Below, one piece after another: positions 58,067 to 64,000 of a DNA stretch of 64,000 nucleotides. The notes below the pieces were generated by a model. It saw only the letters and a program-made list of their open reading frames with translations, was not told the origin of the DNA and made no database searches. The first letter of the stretch is position 1, and each line of letters starts with the position of its first letter. The position numbers and the translations under genes were made by a program. Source of the DNA: CATQHQ01 sp965243805 (GTDB lineage: Bacteria > Gemmatimonadota > Gemmatimonadetes > Longimicrobiales > Gaopeijiaceae); assembly GCA_965243805.1 (NCBI GenBank), contig OZ251577.1:3720001-3784000 (forward strand). The letters run 5' to 3'.

Positions 58067-60478
58067 CTAGAAGTTGGGACCCATCTTGAAGTGGAGCTGC
58101 CACCCCGGCTCCGCCTTGTCGAACCCGTAGGCGTAGTCCAGCCCGATCGGGCCGAAGGGCGTCACCAGCTGGACTCCGAAGCCCGCGCCTCGGTAGAGCC
58201 TGGACGTATTGATGTGGGTCGGGTCCGTCCACAGGCTGCCCGCGTCGAAGAACGCAGACAGGCCGATGTTGGAGTTGATCACCGCCTTCAGCTCCGCCGT
58301 GGACGAGAAGTAGGCGTCGCCCAGACGGTCGATCTGGCGGAAGTTCGGCTCCCGCTCCGCACGCCAGCCCAGCGGCGTGATCGAGGTCTCGTCGTAGCCC
58401 CGCAGGGACTGGCCGAACTGGACGCCGCCCATCCAGAAGGACTCGAAGGGGAAGCGCGACACGTCGCCGAAGACCGCCCCGCCCTTCACTCCGATGCCCA
58501 GCGCGAACTGGACGCCTCCGGGCGAGACGCCATCGCCCCCCAGCCCTCCCACGGGGATCATCCACTGAGCCTCGGCAGTGTGCTTGACGAAATCCCCCGC
58601 CCCTCCCAGCGGTCCGCCGTTGAACTCTCCGGTCCACGTCTGCATCGACCCGGATGTGGGGAAGAGGGGATGGTTAAGCGTGCGGCGCGTCACCCCCACG
58701 GAGACGGAGCTGAGGGTGCCCGGCGGCAACCCGAAGAGCGACTCGTCGTCCACGTTCTGGAAGAGCTCGTAGCTGGTCCGCGAGAGGGAGTATCCCACGA
58801 AGACGCGGGTGCGCAACGAGCCGGGAAAGGGCACCCCGAACCGGGTGCTGAACCCCGCCCGTCGCCTGCGCCCCGTGGCGAACTGGAAGAAGCGGTCGGT
58901 GGAGTTGAAGAGGGAGATTGACCCGCTGACGGTGGACTGGAAGAGAGCCGGGTCCGTGAAGCTCAAGGTGAAGCTGTTGATCCATCGCCCGAAGTCCCAC
59001 CTGATGTTGCCGGCTTTGGCTTGGCCGAAGAGGTTGGGCTGGTCGTACCCCAGGAAGCCCGACAGCCCGACGCCTCCGCCCACGGCGGTGCCGAACTGGA
59101 CCGAGCCCGTGTTCTTCTCCGCCACCCTGAACACGATGTCCACGTCGCCCGACTCGCGAGGTTCGATCTCGGGCGGCCCCATCGGCTCGAAGAAGCCCAG
59201 GGACTGGATGTTCTGGTAGGACTGCAAGAGCCGAGCCTGACTGTACACATCGCCCGGCAGCAGGAATATCTTCTCGCGGATGATCCGGTCGTAGGTGAAG
59301 TCGTTGCCCTCGATGACGATGCGGTTGACGTACGCCTGCGGTCCCTCCCGAATGCGCCAGCCGGCGCGCACGGTGGGGTGTCCCGCCACCTGCTCCTCGG
59401 TTGCCTCCCAGTACGGCTCCACTTGGGCGTACAGATACCCCTCGTTGGCGTAGAGCTCGCGGACCTGCTGAGCCGCCTCCTCGAACGCCGACACGTTGAA
59501 GACCCGTCCGGCTCCGTCGCTGCCGCCGCCGCCGCCGAAGCCCAGCGCAGCCAGGATGCCCCCGGAGTCGTCGTCGTAGTACGCCTCAATCCGCTCCGTC
59601 TCGAAGGCGCCGGCGCCGTCCACGGAGAAGTCGGCCAGCCGGTACTGGGGGCCTTCCTCCACCGCCACCTCGATGCGCGCCTTGCCGGACTCCGGGTCCA
59701 CGATCAGGGTGTCGCCCAACACCTCGAAGTCCAGGTAGCCGGCGCGCTGGTAGAACGCGGGCAGCGACTCGGCCAGGTCCACGTCGAAGTCGATGTCGTC
59801 GTAGTCTCCGCTGCGGAACCAGAAGAAGCCCTCCTGCTTCGTGTCCATGGCACCCCGCAGATCGTCGTCGGTGAACTGCTCGTTGCCGGCGAACGTCACC
59901 TGGGCGACTACGACGCGCTGTCCCTCCTCCACCTCCAGCACCACGTCCACGCGCCCCTCGTCACCGGGAACGGGCTCCAGCCGCTCCTCGATGCGGGCAA
60001 AGGGCACGCCTCGTCGGCGCAGCTCCTCCCGGATGTACGCTCGGGCCTTGGCCATCGCGTTGCGGGAAAGGGGCGCGCCTTCCTCCAGCCCCGCCTCGTC
60101 GACCACGTCGTTCTCCGAGATCGCCTCCAACCCCGCGATCCGCACCAAGCGCGTCAGGGCCCGCTCCTCCACCTCGATGATGAGCACGTTGCGGCCCGAC
60201 GACTCGTCCAGCTTCACCTCCACGTCCTCGTACTGGCTCGTGGCCCACAGGTTCTTGATCGCCCGCTGCACGTCGGCCCAGCTGCTCAGGGATCCGGGCG
60301 CCAGTCCGGCGATCCCGGCCACGTCCTCCGCCGCCAAGCGCACCACGCCCCGCACGACCACCGAGTCGATGCGCACCAGCCGCTGACCGCCCGGGTCCTG
60401 GGCGGCGGCGCCGGTGGGAACCCCGCCCGCCAAAGCCAGAGCCACGACCAGGGCAGCCGCCAACACGCTCCGCGTCAC
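58067..60478 (-). CDS. bamA: Outer membrane protein assembly factor BamA
   Basis: 803 residues from GTG 60478 (GTGA overlap with clpC). Signal peptide VLAAALVVALALAGG. About five POTRA domains up to residue ~420, e.g. IDSVVVRGVVRL, VAQVTFAGNEQFTDDDLR and VNRIVIEGNDFTYDRIIREK. The 16-strand barrel contains the conserved lid motif VTPFGPIGLDYAYGFD near the end and terminates in GWQLHFKMGPNF, the C-terminal Phe signal. POTRA 4 has a Gly-rich loop (LGFGGGGGSDGAG). Core of outer-membrane assembly. Confidence 0.96.
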   Translation of the reverse strand: MTRSVLAAALVVALALAGGVPTGAAAQDPGGQRLVRIDSVVVRGVVRLAAEDVAGIAGLAPGSLSSWADVQRAIKNLWATSQYEDVEVKLDESSGRNVLIIEVEERALTRLVRIAGLEAISENDVVDEAGLEEGAPLSRNAMAKARAYIREELRRRGVPFARIEERLEPVPGDEGRVDVVLEVEEGQRVVVAQVTFAGNEQFTDDDLRGAMDTKQEGFFWFRSGDYDDIDFDVDLAESLPAFYQRAGYLDFEVLGDTLIVDPESGKARIEVAVEEGPQYRLADFSVDGAGAFETERIEAYYDDDSGGILAALGFGGGGGSDGAGRVFNVSAFEEAAQQVRELYANEGYLYAQVEPYWEATEEQVAGHPTVRAGWRIREGPQAYVNRIVIEGNDFTYDRIIREKIFLLPGDVYSQARLLQSYQNIQSLGFFEPMGPPEIEPRESGDVDIVFRVAEKNTGSVQFGTAVGGGVGLSGFLGYDQPNLFGQAKAGNIRWDFGRWINSFTLSFTDPALFQSTVSGSISLFNSTDRFFQFATGRRRRAGFSTRFGVPFPGSLRTRVFVGYSLSRTSYELFQNVDDESLFGLPPGTLSSVSVGVTRRTLNHPLFPTSGSMQTWTGEFNGGPLGGAGDFVKHTAEAQWMIPVGGLGGDGVSPGGVQFALGIGVKGGAVFGDVSRFPFESFWMGGVQFGQSLRGYDETSITPLGWRAEREPNFRQIDRLGDAYFSSTAELKAVINSNIGLSAFFDAGSLWTDPTHINTSRLYRGAGFGVQLVTPFGPIGLDYAYGFDKAEPGWQLHFKMGPNF

Positions 60479-62970
60479 GTCTGGACCGGCGCCGCCGTGC
60501 CGAAGGACAGCGCCTCGCTCCCTTCGTCCACGTCCACCACGATCTCGTCGTCGTCTCCGAACTCGCCCAGGAGGATCTTCTCCGAGAGCGGGTCCTCCAG
60601 GTAGCGGCGGATCGCCCGCTTCAGGGGCCGGGCGCCGAACTTCTCGTCGTACCCCCGAGCGGCCAGGAAGCTCACGGCGGCGTCGGCGAGCACGAGGGTC
60701 GTCCCCTCTCGGGCCAACCGCTCCCGCACGTCCTCCAGCATGATGTGCACGATCTGCCCGATCTCGTGGCGGCCCAGGGGGTGGAAGACGATGGTGTCGT
60801 CGACCCGGTTGAGGAACTCAGGGCTGAAGGCGCGCTCGATCTCGCCCGTCACCGTGTCCCGCATCTTGTCGTAGCCCGAAGTGGCGTCCGCGGCGCGGAA
60901 TCCGAGTCCCCCCTTGGATATGTCTCGGCCGCCCAGGTTGGAGGTCATGATCAGCACTGTATTCCGGAAGTCGATCACCCGTCCGTAGTTGTCGGTGAGG
61001 TGGCCTTCGTCCAGGACTTGCAGCAGGATGTTGAAGACGTCCGGGTGCGCCTTCTCGATCTCGTCGAAGAGGACCACCGAGTACGGCCGGCGACGCACCG
61101 CCTTCGTGAGCGCCCCCGAGTCCTGGTAGCCCACGTAGCCGGGAGGTGCGCCGATGAGCCGCGAGACGGAGAACTTCTCCATGTACTCGCTCATGTCCAC
61201 GCGCACCAGCGCGTCCCGGTCGGCGAAGAGGAACTCGGCCAGAGTGCGGGCGAGCTCCGTCTTCCCCACCCCCGTCGGCCCGGAGAAGATGAACGAGCCG
61301 ATGGGGCGGTCCGGGTCCTTGAGCCCCGCGCGGCTCCGGCGGATCGCCCGGGAGACGGCGGCGATGGCGTCCTGCTGGCCGACGACGCGCTTGTGCAGCT
61401 CCTCCTCCATGTTGACCAGCCGTTCGGTCTCGGCCTGCTGGATGCGGGTCAGGGGAATCCCCGTCCAGCGGCTCACGATGAACGAGACGTCCTCGGCGGT
61501 GAGCGCCGGGCGGTGCCGCTTCCGCTCTTCCTCCCAAGCGGCCTGCTCCTCGCCGATCCGCCGCTGCACGTCCCGCTCCTCGTCCCGAAGCTGGGCGGCC
61601 CGCTCGAAGTCCTGCTCCCGGATCGCCGCCTCCTTGCGCTTCCCCGTCTCCGCCAAGCTGGCTTTGAGTTCCTCGACCTCGGGCGGCGCCACTCGGCTGG
61701 CGATGCGCGCCCGGGCGCCGGCCTCGTCGATCACGTCGATCGCCTTGTCGGGCAGGAAGCGGTCAGTGATATAGCGGTCCGAGAGCCGCGCCGCCTCCGC
61801 CAGCGCGTCGTCGGGCAGGACGACCTGGTGGTGCGCCTCGTACCGGCTGCGCAACCCTTGGAGGATCTCAAGGGTCTCCTCCACGGTGGGAGGGTCGACC
61901 ATCACTGGCTGGAAGCGCCGCTCCAAGGCGCCGTCCTTCTCCACGTACTTGCGGTACTCGTTGAGGGTGGACGCGCCGATGCAACGCAGCTCGCCTCGGG
62001 CCAGCGCCGGCTTGAGCATGTTGGACGCGTCGATCGCGCCCTCGGCCGCGCCCGCGCCCACCAGCGTGTGGAGTTCGTCGATGAAGAGGACCACCTTCTT
62101 GTGGCGCGCGATCTCGTTCATCACCGCCTTGAGCCGCTCCTCGAACTGGCCGCGGTACTTGGTGCCGGCGACCACCGCCGCCATGTCCAGCGCCAGGAGC
62201 CGGTGGTCGCGGAGGGCGTCGGTGACCTCTCCCTGGGCGATCAGCTGGGAGAGCCCCTCCACGATCGCCGTCTTGCCCACGCCGGCTTCCCCGATCAGCA
62301 CCGGGTTGTTCTTCTTGCGCCGGCAGAGGATCTCGACGATCCGCTCCATCTCCTGGGTGCGGCCGATGATCGGGTCCAGCTCTCCGCTCTCCGCCAGGCC
62401 GGTCAGGTCGCGGCAGAAGTGGTCCAGCGCCGGGGTCTTGGACTTGGACTTGGCGCCGGCTCCCTTGGGTCGGGCGGCCGACGGACCTCCGGCCCCTATG
62501 TCGGCGATCGCGGTGGCAGGCCCCGAACCGATCTCCGAGCCCAGCACCTTGAGGGTTTCCTCCCGCGCTTCGTCGATCGTCGCTCCCAAGGCGTTGAGAA
62601 CCTGCGCGGCGATTCCCTTCTTCTCCCGCAGCAGGCCCAGCAGCAGGTGCTCCGTGCCCACGTACGAGTGGTTCAGCTCCCGCGCCTCGGTCATGGCGAA
62701 CTCGAGCACCTTCTTGGCCGGCGAGGTGTATGGCAGCTCGCCCAGGGCGATCGTGGCCTTGCCCTTGCGCACCGACTCTTCCACCTGCTTGTGGACCGTC
62801 TCCACCTCCACGCCCAGGCTGCTCAGCACGTGAGCCGCCACGCCTTCGCCCTCCCCCACGAGCCCAAGCAGGATGTGTTCCGTGCCCACGTAGTCGTGCT
62901 GCAGGCGGATGGCCTCCTGGCGGGCCATCGCCAGGACCTTGCGAACCCTCTCCGTGAAGTTGTAGTTCAT
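60475..62970 (-). CDS. clpC: ATP-dependent Clp protease ATPase subunit ClpC
   Basis: 831 residues. Two Clp_N repeats, AAA1 with GEAGVGKTAIVEGL and IDELHTLVGAGAAEGAIDA, a middle UVR-type coiled segment (AAIREQDFERAAQLRDEE), AAA2 with FSGPTGVGKTELARTL, and DEIEKAHPDVFNILLQVLDEG. Family length and the M-domain make it ClpC rather than ClpA. Follows mcsB by 5 bp, so arginine phosphorylation probably marks its substrates, as in Bacillus. Confidence 0.96.
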   Translation of the reverse strand: MNYNFTERVRKVLAMARQEAIRLQHDYVGTEHILLGLVGEGEGVAAHVLSSLGVEVETVHKQVEESVRKGKATIALGELPYTSPAKKVLEFAMTEARELNHSYVGTEHLLLGLLREKKGIAAQVLNALGATIDEAREETLKVLGSEIGSGPATAIADIGAGGPSAARPKGAGAKSKSKTPALDHFCRDLTGLAESGELDPIIGRTQEMERIVEILCRRKKNNPVLIGEAGVGKTAIVEGLSQLIAQGEVTDALRDHRLLALDMAAVVAGTKYRGQFEERLKAVMNEIARHKKVVLFIDELHTLVGAGAAEGAIDASNMLKPALARGELRCIGASTLNEYRKYVEKDGALERRFQPVMVDPPTVEETLEILQGLRSRYEAHHQVVLPDDALAEAARLSDRYITDRFLPDKAIDVIDEAGARARIASRVAPPEVEELKASLAETGKRKEAAIREQDFERAAQLRDEERDVQRRIGEEQAAWEEERKRHRPALTAEDVSFIVSRWTGIPLTRIQQAETERLVNMEEELHKRVVGQQDAIAAVSRAIRRSRAGLKDPDRPIGSFIFSGPTGVGKTELARTLAEFLFADRDALVRVDMSEYMEKFSVSRLIGAPPGYVGYQDSGALTKAVRRRPYSVVLFDEIEKAHPDVFNILLQVLDEGHLTDNYGRVIDFRNTVLIMTSNLGGRDISKGGLGFRAADATSGYDKMRDTVTGEIERAFSPEFLNRVDDTIVFHPLGRHEIGQIVHIMLEDVRERLAREGTTLVLADAAVSFLAARGYDEKFGARPLKRAIRRYLEDPLSEKILLGEFGDDDEIVVDVDEGSEALSFGTAAPVQT

Positions 62971-62975
62971 GCCCT

Positions 62976-64000
62976 TTAGTTTCGCCCGTTGTCGCCCGTA
63001 CCGGAAGTGGCGGCGCCGTTCTCAAGCGCCGCACGGACATACTCGGCCCGGTGGGCGTGGCGCTCCGGGCGCGTCAGCTTTCGCCCCGCGGCCTCCTCGA
63101 GGTGCGCCGGCTGCGTGAAGACCATCAGGTGGTTCAGAATGTACGCGGACGGGTCGGGCAACAGTTTCAGCGAGAGCCCCAGCCGCACGCCCGACAGCAG
63201 GTTGACCAGCTCCTCGTACCCAAGGGAGCGAGCGTGACGCAGCAGGCCGTACGCTCGCCAGATCTTGTCCTCGGTCACGGTCGCGGCGTCGCGCATCAGC
63301 ACGTCGCGGGCCCGCATCTCCGTCTGGATGACGGTGCCCACGACCCGCTCCAGGTGCTCCACCAAGTCTTCTTCGCTCTTGCCCAACGTGGTCTGGTTGG
63401 ATACTTGGAAGAAGTTGCCCATGGGCCGGGAGCCCTCCCCGTGGAGGTTGCGGAAGGTGAGGCCGACCTGGGAGATGCCCTGGTGGACCTTGTCGAACTC
63501 CTTCGTCAGCACCAGGCCGGGTAGGTGGACCAGCGCCGACGCCCGGAGACCCGTCCCCGTGTTGGTCGGGCAGGACGTGAGGTAGCCGAACTCCGGGTGA
63601 TAGGCCAGGTGAAGCCGCTGGCCCGTCTCCTCGTCCAGCTCGTCCACCAGCCGCCACGCCTCTCCAAAGCGAAGGCCCGAGTGGAGCGCCTGGAGCCGGA
63701 GGTGGTCTTCCTCGTTGATCATCATGCTCACCGGGTCTCCGGCCGATGCGGCCACGGCTGCCGCCGCCGGGGGGTTCGCCCCGTTCCTTCCCAGGAGTTC
63801 TTTGGAGACTAGGTGCCGCTCCAGGAGGATGCGCCGCGCGCGCCTTCCCAGCTGGTCCATGCGGTAGAGCACCGCGTGCGGTGGACACGCCTCTTCCACC
63901 ACCGCCTCCACCGCGCGAAAGACCGCCTCCCGATCGGCCTCCGCGGCCCGGGACCCGAACGCGTGCCCTTGCAGGTTCCGCGCCAGCCGCACTCGTGTGG
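62976..64000 (-). CDS. mcsB: Protein-arginine kinase McsB, N-terminus beyond window
   Basis: ATP:guanido phosphotransferase family enzyme that phosphorylates protein arginines to target them to ClpCP. Visible: TRVRLARNLQGHAF at the window edge (so only the first ~20 residues are missing), MMINEEDHLRLQAL, the active-site SCPTNTGTGLRASALVHLP, and VSNQTTLGKSEEDLVEHL. The frame stays open to the window end. Directly upstream of clpC, as in Firmicutes. Confidence 0.95.
   Translation of the reverse strand, partial: TRVRLARNLQGHAFGSRAAEADREAVFRAVEAVVEEACPPHAVLYRMDQLGRRARRILLERHLVSKELLGRNGANPPAAAAVAASAGDPVSMMINEEDHLRLQALHSGLRFGEAWRLVDELDEETGQRLHLAYHPEFGYLTSCPTNTGTGLRASALVHLPGLVLTKEFDKVHQGISQVGLTFRNLHGEGSRPMGNFFQVSNQTTLGKSEEDLVEHLERVVGTVIQTEMRARDVLMRDAATVTEDKIWRAYGLLRHARSLGYEELVNLLSGVRLGLSLKLLPDPSAYILNHLMVFTQPAHLEEAAGRKLTRPERHAHRAEYVRAALENGAATSGTGDNGRN

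Overview
The window is GC-rich, densely packed bacterial chromosome with an LPS-type outer membrane (bamA, skp, lpxD, an lpxC-fabZ fusion, lpxA, lpxB, lpxK). It also carries functions better known from Firmicutes: ClpC with the protein-arginine kinase McsB, and the bacillithiol enzyme BshC. The lpxC-fabZ fusion, the many beta-propeller lipoproteins and the TPR lipoproteins all fit Gemmatimonadota. This assignment is an inference from gene content, not from a marker-gene phylogeny.

Layout. 0-6.4 kb (+): envelope and sugar genes (wecB, a GT4 and a GT2 glycosyltransferase, plsC), proline dehydrogenase and a serine hydrolase. 6.4-11.8 kb (-): a GT39-like membrane glycosyltransferase, a propeller protein operon with a TPR membrane protein, and an outer-membrane beta-barrel. 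11.9-16.3 kb (+): gamma-glutamyltransferase and an Ig-domain M30-like metallopeptidase lipoprotein. 16.4-18.6 kb (-): a DUF262-HNH-AlbA fusion, a candidate defence nuclease. 18.7-22.5 kb (-): threonine dehydratase, LVIVD/BIG2 protein, TM2 protein.

22.5-31.0 kb (-) is the most interesting part. It is a decayed tandem array of [small peptide - asparagine-synthetase-like cyclase - cytochrome P450] cassettes. The upstream cassette has an intact 80-residue peptide with a lasso-like leader (W-x2-P-x-L-x3-G) and a putative core starting G1 with D8, but its cyclase is broken by a 74-bp deletion. The downstream cassette has an intact cyclase, but its peptide has lost the core. A third P450 sits between them, preceded by a scrap of a cyclase 3' end. 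The intact peptide begins with a 21-base C homopolymer. I read this as a P450-decorated lasso-type RiPP locus. No leader-binding (B1) or leader-peptidase (B2) gene is in the window.

31.1-44.3 kb: tRNA-Arg(CCT), then a housekeeping run on the minus strand (DUF512 radical-SAM protein, der, plsY, gpsA, merR, surE, DUF368), tRNA-Gly(CCC), two TPR proteins and three tandem propeller lipoproteins. 44.4-64 kb (-): one nearly continuous envelope/stress block: mcsB-clpC-bamA-skp-lpxD-lpxC/fabZ-lpxA-Gfo/Idh-lpxB-lpxK-methyltransferase-bshC-small membrane protein-murJ-uvrC. Genes are commonly joined by four-base stop/start overlaps (ATGA, GTGA, TTGA). Short in-frame or stop-codon tandem duplications are unusually common at gene ends.
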